From contig CAUYUJ010003558.1 of the NCBI GenBank assembly GCA_963575745.1, positions 1,024,336 through 1,088,335 of the forward strand: a DNA stretch of 64,000 bases, written 5' to 3'. Made by a program: the position numbers and the translations under genes. The notes beneath the pieces are model-generated. The model did not search any database. It saw nothing but the letters and a program-made list of their open reading frames with translations, and was not told the DNA's origin. This document shows positions 18,425 through 30,194 of the stretch, piece after piece; the stretch's first letter is position 1; each line of letters opens with the position of its first letter. The stretch is from Prorocentrum cordatum. Lineage: Eukaryota > Sar > Dinophyceae > Prorocentrales > Prorocentraceae.

Positions 18425-19150
18425 TACGGGTTTGATAGATGATGGCCGCCTCGGATTGCCAACATGAAGTGCGGGCCCCAGAAAGAGCTGATTCCCGCTC
18501 CAGAGTTCCTCGCGTCTAACTCACAGACGAGGCTCCCGCCCGAGACTTCCTCACTACTCAGGCACCACGAGCCCGAACAAAAATGCAATTGCAAGGTTTC
18601 CGACGTCTGGTTCGGAGTGGTAAAATGAAGTGCGGGCCCTACAGGGCGATGGCTCCCGCTCGAGACTTCCTCAATCTTCACACCCTAGAACCCTAGGAGC
18701 ACAAACGTGACGGCAATTACATGTTTTCCGATGGTCGCCTCGGATTGGTAACATGTAGCGCGGACCCCATGGGGAGGAGGCTCCCGTTTGAGCCTTCCTC
18801 GCGTCTCACTCACAGGCGAGGCTCACGCATTCGACTTCCTCAGCAGTCGGGCATCAGGAGCACAGAAGCGATGGCAGTCGCAGTTCTCCCGATGGCCGCC
18901 TCGGATTTGCAACAGGAAGCGCGAGCCCCATCGGGAGGGCCTCCAGCTCGAAGCTTCCTCGCCGCTCGCCCACAGATGAGGCTCCCGCTCGAGCCTTCCC
19001 CCACGATCGGGCCTCGGCAATCGACAACAGACGACAGGTACAGGTTTCGCGACGGCCCGCTCGGATGAGAGAACATGAGGCGGGAGGCCCCACAGGGAGG
19101 GGAGTCCCGCACGAGATGTCCTCGCGAATCACCCACAAGCGAGGCTCCAG
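18425..19150. repeat. Diverged ~160-175-bp tandem repeat
   Basis: Units contain ATGGCCGCCTCGGATT, CAACATGAAGTGCGGGCCCC and GAGGCTCCCGC..GAGACTTCCTC. They recur near 18440, 18620, 18730, 18890 and 19060. Confidence 0.7.
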
Positions 19151-19205
19151 CTCGCGACTGCCTCCAGACTTGGGCCTCCGGAGCCCGAAGGCGAGGTGAT
19201 GATGA

Positions 19206-19270
<65 letters not shown>

Positions 19271-19350
19271 TGCGTGCGTGTGTGCGTGCGCGTACGTGCG
19301 TAGATGCGTGTGTTGAGGCGTGCGTGAGTGAGTGTGCAAGTGCATGTGTG
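19206..19350. repeat. (GT)n/(GTGC)n microsatellite
   Basis: GT dinucleotides pass into GTGC tetranucleotides. Confidence 0.95.
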
Positions 19351-19379
19351 TGACGCTTTGGATGTGGGAGATCAAGACA

Positions 19380-19550
19380 CTGATGCTGGTGTGTTTGATG
19401 CTGCTGCTGATGATGGTGGTGGCGATGATGATGATTAGTAAAACGGTGATGATGGTGATGGTGATTCTGATGTGGTGATGATGCGGCCAATGGTTATGAT
19501 GCTGCTGATGATGATGCTGATGCTGATGCTGATGCTGATGATGCTGATGC

Positions 19551-19591
<41 letters not shown>

Positions 19592-19600
19592 GTAATCGCG
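19380..19600. repeat. (GAT)n/(GATGCT)n microsatellite
   Basis: GAT and GATGCT units with interruptions. Confidence 0.93.
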
Positions 19601-19689
19601 ATGAGTGTGCAGGTAGAAAAGGATGAAGAGCGTGTGCGCGGTGAGGCCTGCGCTGGGTGTCCAGAGAAAACAGGAACTCCACTTTTATT

Positions 19690-19860
19690 GCGGGGAGAAG
19701 AGAAAGCCATACGGGATGCCATACAGGAGACCATACGGGAGACCATAGGGGCGACAAGAAGGGAGACCAAAACATGGTATACCATAATGGCAACCATACG
19801 GGAGGCGACAAGGGAGAACATACAGGGGATTACACGGGACAACGCGCGAGACCATCAAAT
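19690..19860. repeat. CATACGGGAGAC short repeats
   Basis: CATACGGGATGC, CATACAGGAGAC, CATACGGGAGAC and CATAGGGGCGAC in near-tandem; related to 18190-18330. Confidence 0.7.
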
Positions 19861-20960
19861 AACCGATTTTTAGGCCCGTCACGGACCCCTCCCAGTCACG
19901 GCCCGTTTTTCGAAACAGTACAATCCATATCACTATTACAGACAAGCTGTTTCGGGAGTTCTGCGATAAAGCTCGCCCTGGAATGACACAACTAGCAGAA
20001 AGAGAGAAAGAGTTGCCGGGCCCCTCCTATCACCAAGGGCCCCCCATTCCCTGAAGTGTCGCAAAAGAGCCGAGGCTCCTACCCCAGAGGGAAAGTCGAG
20101 TGTGGCCTTGCCTTAGCAGAACGCCGCTATTAGTTTCACACGCCTGCGCCCAAACAGGAGAGGATGAAGGAAAGATGGGAGGAAGAGACGGTGAGGGGCA
20201 TCTGGCGCTAGTCCTGACTGACAGTGCGGCCATGAGCTCTGAGCTCTGAAGTGAAGAAGCTGATCAGCACGAGGAGAGTTGTGGGAGAGGAAGGTTACTC
20301 CTCACGTCACCCCATCTCTCTTCAGTACCTGCGGCATCCTTCTTCAGCTTTCCCTATTCTGCAACTAGTGTCTCAAACCACTCCGTTTCATCGACCTGCT
20401 TCCTGTCTCCTCCTCCTGACCCTCCTCGAACTCTCCTGCTCCTCCCTCCTCTTCGCCATCACCCTCGTCCTTATCGTGCATGTGCTTCCTCCCTCTCCCC
20501 CCCTCGTTCTCCACCTCCTCCCCTCGCCTCTGTCCAGGGAGGCCCCCCCCTCGCGTCCACAAACGCGCCGCGCAACAACCCTTGAACGAGCGGGCGAGGC
20601 TTGAGCTGACAGGGGCTGCACACACCTCCTCTCCTGCGCACGGGGCGCGCCTGGCCCCCTCCCCCGCCTCGCCCTCCCGCCCGCGGCGCTTGCCGGGCCT
20701 CCGCCTCCCACTCTTCCACCCCCGACCCTGTTGCCGAAAGGGGTCGCGTTCCCGCCGCGATGCCATGCCATGCCGAGCTACGACATGCATCGCGTACTCA
20801 CTCGGGGTCGTTGCCATGTTCGGCATCCGACTGTGCGCATACGGCAGAGATCGACGCAGTGGTAAGGGAAGGGACCACACCTCTCCCCACTCCGCATCTT
20901 TTTTTCTGTTCCCCTTGCCAACATCAGTACCGCCCCTTGGACAGGGGTTCAGCCCTGGAC
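19861..20960. other. No supported gene
   Basis: CT-rich and GC-rich unique sequence. ORFs in both strands overlap, lack domains and are biased by pyrimidine runs. Confidence 0.4.
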
Positions 20961-20964
20961 TCCC

Positions 20965-21125
20965 GAGGTTGGTACAGTAACTTCCGGAAGCTCGGGTTAC
21001 GTACTTCGGAGCTTGGAACATGAACCTCCGCAGGTTAGGGTTCCGTGCCTCGGGGCTTGAAGCACAAACCTCCAGAGGTTCGTGTCTCGTACTTCGGAGC
21101 TTGGAACACGAGCCTCCCGACAGTT
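20965..21125. repeat. ~55-bp tandem repeat
   Basis: TACTTCGGAGCTTGGAACA and ACCTCC..AGGTT alternate three times, each unit containing a CCTCC..AGG palindrome. Confidence 0.65.
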
Positions 21126-21160
21126 CAGGCGCTAGCCCCTAAACGATCGAAAACGAATTC

Positions 21161-21836
21161 CCCAGTGCGACCCTACCCAGAAGTTGGAGCCCCTAGGAAA
21201 GCAGCATTAGTTGCTATGATATGCTATGCTATGCTATGCCATGATATGCTGCGCTATGATATGCTATGCTATGATATGCTATGCTGCGCTATGCTATGCT
21301 ACGCTATGCTAAGCTATGATATGTCATGCTGCGCTGTGCTATGCTATGTTATGATATGATAAGCTGCGCTATGATATGATATGTCATGCCATGCTATGCT
21401 ATGCTATACTATGCTATGCTATGCTATGCTATGCTGCGCTGTGCTATGCTGTGCTGTGCTGTGCTGCGCTATGCTATGCTATGCCATGCTATGCTGCGCT
21501 ATGCTATGCTATGCTATGCTGGGCTATGCTATGATATGATGTGCTGCGCTATGCTATGCTACGCTATGCGGTGCTCTGCTATGCTAAAGCTCGGCGGAGC
21601 TAAGATGAGGATGAACTAAGCTAAGATAAACCTGAGCTAAGATGAAGCTAAGCTAAGCTAAGCTAAGATGAAATAAGCTAAGCTAATATGAAATAAGCAA
21701 CGCTAAGCTAAGGGGACGTAACTGGGGGAACCGCGGGGCGGATCCTGGGGGAACCGCCCGGGGCGATTTACACTGCCCGGCTCCTTCAAGATAGAGAGTG
21801 AGAACCCTTCTAGGCAGAGCCTAGGTAGGGAAAAAA
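21161..21836. mobile_element. Satellite-carrying element, short copy (about 675 bp)
   Basis: The left end (CCCAGTGCGACCCTACCCAG, then GGAGCCCCTAGGAAAGCAGC) and the right end (GGGGGAACCGC..GGGGCG twice, then GAACCCTTCTAGGCAGAGCC and TAGGTAGGGAAAAA) are nearly identical to those at 34664 and 47143. CCCTACC and GGTAGGG form short inverted ends. Between them lies an (ATGCT)n array (21215-21590) changing into AAGCTAAGCTA-type repeats. No ORF outside the repeats. Confidence 0.7.
21215..21715. repeat. (ATGCT)n array grading into (AAGCTA)n
   Basis: Pentamers ATGCT, with variants ATGAT and GCGCT, run to about 21590 and are replaced by TAAGCTAAGC units. Confidence 0.93.
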
Positions 21837-22254
21837 CGCCAAACATAAACGGGTATAAACATAAACAACCAACCAGGAAGAGAGAAACACATCATGAGAC
21901 ATAGAAAACAAAGAGAAGCAGGGACGCCGGAACACAAACTTCGCAGACACCGCGCAGGGACGTGATGTGATGTGGAAACAGACGCGGCGGCCATGGGAGT
22001 ATAATTACTTGCGGTTGGCAGAATCATCGGAGCTCGACGCTTGCACGCTTCATGGAGTGGCATTGGCGTGCACATGATGCCCGAGACGGCCCCATGAAGC
22101 CACATCGGGCGCCGCGCGCACGCCGAGCCGACGCGGGCCCAGCAGCTGACCAGCACTGTGCGACGCTTGGCGCGCCTGGGCGGCGGCCCCGGCGTGTCCG
22201 AACCGCGTTGGAAACTCTCCGGCCCCCAGTCGAAGATCAAAGCGCGGGGGGTGT

Positions 22255-22660
22255 CGAACAGGCGTCGAAATCCGCCAAAACTGGACAAGCTTTCACACCT
22301 AGTGATTCCCAATGGCGGCATCAATTGGTGTCAAAGTGGCCCGAAGCCCTCGGCGCCGAGCTCACCCACGCGTCCCACACGGTCTCAAAACGCCGAACCC
22401 AATCACGCGTCTCATACGGTTTCACTATGTTTCGAAATGCCACGAAACCTTCGGCGCCGCCATCCGCGAGTGTCACATGGCATCAAAAGGCCACGCAATC
22501 CTCGGCACAGAGCGCCCCCACGAGTTCCACGAGGGGCTCAAAATACATCGAGACCCCAAGCGCGCGTCTCGCAAGGTTTGACATCTACACGAAGCCTTCG
22601 ACGCCGAGCACATCCAAGCGTCTCAGAAAGTCTCAAGTACCACGAAGCCCTCGGCAACCT
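22255..22660. repeat. Degenerate ~60-66-bp repeat
   Basis: Motifs CACGAAGCC.TCGGCGCCGAG and ACGCGTCTCA.ACGGTTT.A recur about six times with heavy drift. Confidence 0.5.
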
Positions 22661-22974
22661 GCGACCGCAGTGACAAGCCGAACGCGCGGCCAAAGCGGCG
22701 AGAGAACCAGGCCTTGGACAGCGGTGGGGCGAGAGCACATATCCTCTTCGTCCTCGTGGTCGACGTCCTCGTCGTCGCCGTCGTGGTCATCGTACTCGTC
22801 GCGATCGCCGTCGTCAGCGTCGCCGTCGGGCGAAACCGTAATCGTCGCCGTCGCCGTCGACCAGGCACGGCACGGCACGGCTTAATTTTCGCAATCTGAA
22901 AATCAAGCATAGCACAGCACACTTCCCGCAGTCTGGAAACCAGACACGACACGACACGGCGCATTTGCTGCAGT

Positions 22975-23910
22975 CAGGAAACCCTGACCTCAGGAGGTTA
23001 GTGTTCCAACCTCCCACTTTCTCTCTTTCTCCCCCTCTGTTTTCCACTGTTTCCTTATGATTGGCATTGTTTCCTTCTGTTTGTCTCTGTCTCGTCCTCT
23101 GCATGGGGAGGTTCTGGGAGGTACCAGACCCTAACCTTTGGAGGTTAATGTTTTAACGAATAGGGTTCAACGCTCCCTCTCTCTCTCTCTGTTTTTCGAT
23201 GTTTCCCTCTGGTTGGCCTTGTTTCCTTATGTTTATCTCTGGATCTCCCTCTGTATGGGGATGTTCTGGGAGGTAGGAAGCCCGAACTGCGGGAGGTTAC
23301 TGCTCTTAATCTCCCTCTGTCTCTGTGTTTTCGATATTTCCCTATGTTTGTCTCTGTTTCTCCCGCTGTCTGGGCCTAACCTTCGGAGGTTAGTGTTCTA
23401 ATCTCCCTCTTCCTCTCTGTGTTTCGCAGTTTCCCTCTGGCTGTCCCTGTTTCCCTGTCTGTCTCTGCTTCGGGCTGGCCTCGTTACCTCCTGTGTGTCC
23501 CTGATTCTCTCTCTGTATAAGGGGGGGGGGTCCAGGGAGGTAGAGACCCCGAATCTCTGGAGGTTAGCCTCCTAGCCTTTTTATTGTGTCTCTCTCTCTC
23601 TCTTTCTCTCCCTCTGTTTTTCACGGTTTCCCTCTGGTTGGCCTTGTTTCCTTCAGTTTGTCGATGTTTATTCCTATGTATTGGGATGTTCCGAAGTGAG
23701 AAACCTCGGGGATGGACAGAACCCCCTTTAGTTAAACGTGGTTTAGTGAGAACGACCTCGGGCCCAAACCTGGCGGGCGCAAGCCTGGAAAATGACGGCC
23801 GCGGCGCCCTCTCGAGAACCGAAAACGGACAATTCACTAATCGACGTGTCAGGGTGGGGCTTCTGTCCACCCCTGAAAACCCTAACCTCCAGAGGTTAGT
23901 GTTCCAACAA
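22975..23910. repeat. CT-rich repeats with CCTAACCTC..GGAGGTTAG palindrome
   Basis: A palindromic core like AACCTC.GGAGGTTAGTGTT appears near 22985, 23130, 23290, 23380, 23560 and 23890. The cores are separated by pyrimidine-rich blocks resembling TTTCCCTCTGGTTGGCCTTG. Confidence 0.7.
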
Positions 23911-24499
23911 CCGGATTCCAGTGTTTTTCGGGGGGGGGGCGCGGTTCGAACCCTCCTCCCCTGCAACTCAAGGCACCCCTCCCCCCGGTTCGACCCCCCC
24001 CCCTTTGCAACTCAGGCCCCCCCCCTTGGATCTCAGAGGGAGGGGGGGCGTTTCGACCCCCCCCTCTGCCCAGCGTCCAAATCACAAAGGACGACTGGTC
24101 TCAGCAACCCGCGGATGGTGACGTTCTGTCAGGAGGGACGCGGAACCAATTCGAGCCAGACGGCGAGGGACCTTTCTGCTCCTCCGCTTCCTGCTTCCTC
24201 GTCGTATTCCCCTTCCTCGTCCTAAGCCCATCCTCGATATCGTTGTCGTAGTTATTATTCGTGTTCGTCTTCTTCTTCTCTTGCGTGTTCTTCTTTTTTT
24301 GAAAGGCCGCGAGCCAGGATGCGGGACATCCTAGAGACCTCCTGCAACTGGCGAATGAAGTGTCCTGTAGAGCACCTGGCACTCGCTCCGAGACGTTTGG
24401 TTGCCACCGCGATCCGCACTCGAAGCCACGTGCTTGTCGACGCGCGCCTCGCGACCAAAAACATGAAAACATGCGATGTGCCGCGAGGAAGCTGATGTG

Positions 24500-25085
24500 A
24501 GACCAGCGTCACCCTCGTCATTCTCCGCCTCCTCCTCCTCCTGTTCCTGCTCAACCTCGTGTTCAGCCTCATCTTGTGTTCGGCAAACACCAACGGCAGA
24601 GTTGTTACGCTCTTCACCTCCTTCATATCTTTCTCCTCCTCCTCCTCCTTATCCTCCTGCTCCCCCTCTTTGCACTCCTCCTTCCTGGTCCTCCTCCTCA
24701 TCCTCTTCCCTTTCCGACCGCAGCCGCCACCGCGACGACTCGACGAGGACGAGGACGAGAACGACTCGCTCCTCCGCCTCCTTCCCCCTATACTCCTCAT
24801 GCTCCCCCTTGTCCTTCTCCGCCTGCATTCTCTTCCTCACCTTCCATCTCCACGTCCTGGGCGTCATCCTCTTCCCTTTCCTCCTTCCCCCCTTCCGACC
24901 GCAGCCGCCGCCGCGACGACTCGACGACGACGACGACGACGATTCGCTCCTCCGCGTCCTTTCCTCGACCCTCCTCATCCTCCCCCTCATCCTTCTCCGC
25001 CTTCACTGCCTTCCTCACTTACCACCTCCTCGTCCTCGTCCTCGCCGTCCTCTTCCTCCTCCTCTTCCTCCTCCTCCTCCTTCTG
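24500..25085. repeat. (TCC)n-rich block with a ~181-bp internal duplication
   Basis: CTTCCTC-type triplets. CCGACCGCAGCCGCC.CCGCG followed by ACGACTCGACGA occurs near 24715 and again near 24896. Serine- and leucine-rich ORFs are artefacts. Confidence 0.8.
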
Positions 25086-25879
25086 CGGGGCTAACCTCTA
25101 CATCTCGGGAGGGTGTTCGAGAAAAGCCTGTGACCCCGCGCCCCTCGTCCAAACCCCTTGCGGAAGGCCGAATGATAAAACACCGCTTAAGACCAACTGA
25201 AGCAAGCCTCCCCCCCTGACTCTCCCATTGCCGCTGCATCGCGGGTGCGCCGAAGAGGGGGGCCTAGGAAGAGGGGAGCCTGCTCATCGTGGCCCGAGGC
25301 GTGTGCGCGGACCGGGGGGGATGTGAGGTCCCCCGTCATACGCCGACCCCTTGGGGCCCACGGGGTGTGAGACTGTTAACCCCTCCCCTTGGGCATGGGG
25401 GGGCACGGGTCCCGAGGGAAACGGATCCTGGACCCATGGGGCCTTCCCCACAGACAAGATCTGCATCCTGAGCCGTTTTCTGAAAGCCCTGGGGCCCGTG
25501 GAGGGCCGCGAGACCCCCAAAACGGTGAAAAACCTCGGGACTCCTTCAAACCTGCCCCCTGGAAGCTCGGTCCGGAAGGTTCGGAAGGGGGGGGGGGAAC
25601 GCCGCCAGTGCCGGCGGCGGCCCCGGCCGCCCCAGACCTGCTCCCAGACGGATTCCTGCGGCTTCGACCTGGCTTCCGCAGCCTCCAAATTGCCTCGCAG
25701 TCCGCGGGGCCCCAAGTGGCCCCCCAAAAACCACAGCAGGGTCTCAGAACAGCTCTGGAAAGCTCGGAGATGTCTTTAGAACGAGTTGGGACGACCCTGA
25801 CAAAAAGGCCCCAACAAACCCCAATCGCTTCATTTCGTTCAGAAAACTGGCATGTTCTGCTTTTGTTTTGTTCCCAGCG

Positions 25880-26170
25880 TCGAAGACGGCCTCAGGGGCC
25901 TTCGGAATCGACTCAAGACGGGCCAAGAGGCCCTCTAGAGGGTCTCAAGACGGTCCCACACGTTCCCAGGACGGCCCCAAAGGCACCCAAGACAGCTCAA
26001 GAGGACCCCAAGAGAGGCGCAAGACAGCTTCAGATGACCCCATGACGGCCCAAAAGAGGCCCAAGACAGCCCAAGACGACCCAAGAGGCGCCTAAGACGG
26101 CCCAGGAGGGCCCCGAGAAACCCCCAAGAGGTCCAAACGAGCCCTCTGGAGGCCCCCAAGCGGCTTCAAA
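25880..26170. repeat. Degenerate CCCAAGACGG repeat
   Basis: Same family as 6190-6500 and 16990-17350, with GGCCCAAGACAGCCC and GAGGCCC variants. Confidence 0.7.
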
Positions 26171-26471
26171 CTGCCTCCAAGAGAGGGGCTGGACGAGAGG
26201 CGGGAGGCCCCTCGCAGACGTAATTGAACTATTCTTCACACTCTCCTGGCCCTAAATACATGTCTTCTGGGCGGCATTGTTGTAGAATCGACGATTGACG
26301 ATCGAAAAACGATGGGACAACACGAGAACACGATGAACGCCACAGTCAGCAGGCACACGAACAAGAGAAACAAGTTGCTCGGAGGAGACGGGGAAGAGGA
26401 GGAAGAGGAGAAGAATAGCAACACATCAACCGACTACCGATGATCAAATCTGATCTCGGCATCTACGTGCC

Positions 26472-26680
26472 TTAAGGGATGGCGGTGTGGCGTAAGCCAG
26501 TGAATCTGGAAGGTATCACGGAGCTGGCCACGATATCCATACTTCCCTGGTCCTCACCCTCCTGTTGGAAGCCCCCGATCATCCGGAACTCCCCAGACCC
26601 AACATCCAACGACATGACTCTTTCAATCCGCGGCGCCAGAGTTCCCGATCGCTTCCACCCTGGGTAGTTTTCGCCCCGGA
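26472..26680 (-). CDS. Weak exon candidate, unknown product
   Basis: The minus-strand frame reads LAPRIERVMSLDVGSGEFRM, then IGGFQQEGEDQGSMDIVASS, and ends RFTGLRHTAIP before TAA. It has normal residue composition and lies outside repeats, but it is short with no recognised domain and no clear splice acceptor. Confidence 0.25.
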
Positions 26681-26849
26681 TAGAATTTTGATGGTCCCGG
26701 GGGCCGAAAGCGCCCCCTAGAGGCTGAAATCCAGCAGAACGCCCAGAGAACAACAAAACAAAAAAATGGAGAGCCAGGGAAGCATCGGGGCAGATCCGCC
26801 AAACGCCTGAGCGCAACGGCAACGCCTGGACAGCGCGTGGCCGACAATC

Positions 26850-28920
26850 AGGATGGGAGCTTCACACACACGCGGACGCGGCGCCGCGTGCTCGACGGCC
26901 TGCGCGGCCTACGGTCGGACTCGACTGGGCAGGACACGCGAGAGGACACAAGATAGAACGACGCGAAGATCGGGACAAAATCGGATCGGGATAACTCGAA
27001 ATCTCTGAGAATCGGCGGGTTTGGAGGATGTATTGGGCGCCGCGGCCGCTCCAGAACGTTCCGGAACGCTCTGAGAGCGCTCCAGAACGCTCTGGAGCTA
27101 TTTATCCCGATCCTAGCCCTGTTTTAACACAGGACACAAGGGTACCTTTGATTTGGCAGGGTCGACCTACTAATCCGGGCCGACTGCACCGGCGGGGCTC
27201 CCTGCGCAGCAACGGGAGAGCGCCCGCGCGCGACCTAACGCAGACAGCCTGCGCGCCAATGTCCTCGCAGTCGTTCCCCCTTTCCCACTGGCAGCTGTGT
27301 TCGCGTCTCGCTCTGCGCGAAGCGTGCATACCTTCGCGCTCTCGCGCCGCCATCCCCAGGAGAGAAGGGGAGGACGAGGAGGATTGGAATGAGACATCGC
27401 GAGCCGCGAACACGCGAATAACTCCGCGCCCTCGTGGCGCAGCCCGTGTTTCCCTGCGCTGCTCCTCTGAGCACCTCCGAACGCCTCCCTTCCCCGACCA
27501 TCCTCGGGCAGAGGCATCGCGCAAGGAGCGGCGCGGGCGCGATCGGCGGAAGCTCGGGGCGGCGAGCCGCCGCCGTGCGCCCGTCGCCGGTGCCACTTAC
27601 AGACGATGCCAGGGCAGCAGCACGAGGGTGACGGAGAGCGGGGCTGAGAGCGGGGGTGCTGATGAGGAGGACGGCGATGCCGCACTGACTCGTGCCCCAG
27701 GAGAGCTCCCAGGCTGCATGGTTGCAGGTGACCGTCGCGCTCGTGAGGCATGCGTAAGAGGACGCAGAGAAGGACACCGACGACAAATGAGGGGGAGGCA
27801 GATACACTCATGGAGGAGGAGAAGGAGGAGGAGGAGGAGAAGAAGTGAAGGGATGATGAGGCCATGCTGAAGAGGGGGATGCACGATAACCACTGCAAGT
27901 GTGATGCGAGGGTGATGAGAACGATGAGGCGGGAGGCCTGGAAGTAGGATGAGGAGGTAAATTAGCAGGCTGATCTGCCAAGGGATATGCAACAACGACA
28001 AAAGAGGGACGGAGGGAGAAGGGTAAGGAAATGAGGAGGATAATGAGAAAAGAAAAGCAAAACGAGGATATTGACTACAAGGGACGGAGGGAGAAGGGAT
28101 AGACATGACGACAAGGAGGCGTGACGAGAAGGAGGAGAAGAAGGCATGACGATAAGCAGGAGGACGCGGAAGACATGACGATAAGGAGGAGATGAAGGAG
28201 TGAAGGAGGAGGACAGAGGCGGCAGGGGAGGGGGAACGGTGAGGGCACTGTGGGGAGACAGGCGTAAGAAAGAGCCCCTGCTCCTCCGCAGAGAGGAAGA
28301 CACGGCGTGGAGGAGAAGCAGGGACAGAGGAGACGGCAGGGTGAGGGATGAACAGGCCGTGCCGAGGAGAACGGGCGGCGCGCGCAGTTTTCGGTCGGAT
28401 TCATAGCCAGACGGCGGCTCAGGAGTGCGCCGACGGGAGCTACACAGTGGCAGTGACGGCGACGTTGGCGGCAAACGCGGTCCAGATCGGGAGGTGGAGG
28501 GATAGATCGGGAGGTGGAGGGATATACCAGGCCATGAGGAAGGGGAAGGGGCTGATAGAGTAAACACGGGGTGCGAAGACACAGGGATGAGGAGAAGGAG
28601 AAGGGAGGTCTCCAGGACCATCCACCTCCTCTTCCTCATCTTCCCGAAGCTCACCCTCCCTAGAATCGCCTCCTTCCTCTCCTCCCTCCCGCTCGTCTTC
28701 CCTGTTTGTCGTTTGTGAGTTCTCTCTTCCTCCTCCACCTGCTGCTCTCTGCCCAGAAGAAAGTATAATCCCAATGACCACCCTCCCCGTCAATCTACTT
28801 ATCCCTCTCCCCCCTGTCGTCGTCATCACCCCTTCTCCCCAAGAGCCCGTTCAGATTGACTAGACCATGCGAAATCTTTCTCTCTCTCTCTCTCTCTCTC
28901 TCTCCCACACTCTCTCTCCT
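26850..28920. other. No supported gene; purine-rich tracts
   Basis: ORFs overlap on both strands, but none has a domain. GAGGAG-type tracts lie at 27810-27850 and 28120-28210. A GATCGGGAGGTGGAGGGATA unit is duplicated at 28486 and 28506. Confidence 0.4.
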
Positions 28921-29219
28921 GCTCCTCCTCGCCATGGCTCCTCTCTCCCGTCTTAACCTTCCGCCTCCCCATCCTCCTTCTGATCCTCCTCATCCTCCTC
29001 GTCGTTCCTCTTTCTCATTCTCCAACTCCTCCGCCTTCTTCTGGCCCTCGCTTCGCGTAGCTCTCTTCAGAAGGAGGGGGAGGAGGAGGAGGAGGAGGAG
29101 GAGGAGGAGGAGGAGGAGGAGGAGGAGGAGGAACGACGAGGAGGATGAGGAGGATCAAAAGGAGGATGGGGAGGCGGAAGGTTAAGACGGGAGAGAGGAG
29201 CCATGGCGAGGAGGAGGCA
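28921..29219. repeat. Large inverted repeat, ~90-bp arms
   Basis: The left arm (28921-29011, containing CGCCATGGCTCCTCTCTCCC) is repeated almost perfectly in reverse complement at about 29128-29219 (GGGAGAGAGGAGCCATGGCG). The spacer of about 116 bp includes a GAG array. It would form a strong cruciform or hairpin RNA. Confidence 0.85.
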
Positions 29220-29374
29220 GGAGGTATGTATCACCCTGCAGATGCGGATAAGGGTGAGGGGGCGTTGGGGACGTCGGCACTTTGCGAGACTGCGGAGAAG
29301 CCCGCCGCAGGCGCCAACGTTTGACAAATTATACCAGGAGGCCGCCGCGGGCGCCGATTTGTTCGTTCAACCGA

Positions 29375-29715
29375 TGTGGGTAGGTCGCGGGTGGGTCGAG
29401 GGGGGGGGGTCGCGGAGGGGTCGCGGGTGGGTCGCGGGTGGGTCGCAGGTGGGTCGCGGGTGGTCGCGGGGTGGGTCGCGGGGTGGGTCGCAGGTGGGTC
29501 GCGGGTGGGTCGCGGGTGGGTCGCGGGTGGGTCGCAAATGGGTCGCGGAGTGGATCGCTGGTGGGTCGCGTGGTGGGACGCGGGTGGGTCATGGGTGGGT
29601 CGCGGGGTGGGTCGCGGGGTGGGTCGCGGGTGGGTCGCGGGTTGGGTCGCGGGGTGGGTCGCGGGGTGGGTGGCGGGATGGGTCGCGGGTTGGGTCACGG
29701 GTGGTTCTCGGGTGG
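29375..29715. repeat. (GGGTGGGTCGC)n G-rich minisatellite
   Basis: About 30 units of GGGTGGGTCGC or GGGTCGCGGGGT. Regular G-triplets on one strand suggest G-quadruplex potential. Confidence 0.93.
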
Positions 29716-29724
29716 GACGACGAG

Positions 29725-29727
29725 AAC

Positions 29728-29786
<59 letters not shown>

Positions 29787-29806
29787 GCACCAACAACAAC
29801 AACACC

Positions 29807-29852
<46 letters not shown>

Positions 29853-29853
29853 T

Positions 29854-29890
<37 letters not shown>

Positions 29891-29920
29891 AACAACAACG
29901 GCAACAACAACAACAACAAG

Positions 29921-29965
<45 letters not shown>

Positions 29966-29998
29966 AACAACAACAACGACAACAATAACAACATAAAG
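29725..29998. repeat. (CAA)n/(CGACAA)n array
   Basis: CAA triplets alternate with CGACAA hexamers. Poly-glutamine, -asparagine and -threonine ORFs are artefacts. Confidence 0.95.
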
Positions 29999-30194
29999 GC
30001 GTACACTCCGGCCCCGGTCGGAGCCGGAGCCTCTGGTGTCACTCCCCTGGTGGACGGGCGCACACTCTGGCCCCGTCATGAGACGCTGTGTGACGACAAC
30101 TCCTCCGGCCCCGCGAGAGTTCATCAGCGGCGGTGTCGCGCCGCGGTGGGCAAACGTACACTCTGGCCCCGTGTGCAACGTCATCTGTGCTGTT

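Noticed and set aside
23930-23960. GGTTCGAACCC, a tRNA T-arm-like motif
   Set aside because: No acceptor stem, D-arm or anticodon arm at the right spacing; it sits in a G/C-run repeat.
27135-27165. Possible spliced-leader relic (TACCTTTGATTTGGCAGGG)
   Set aside because: Too many differences from the leader. The following plus-strand ORF looks like a shadow, with no domain.
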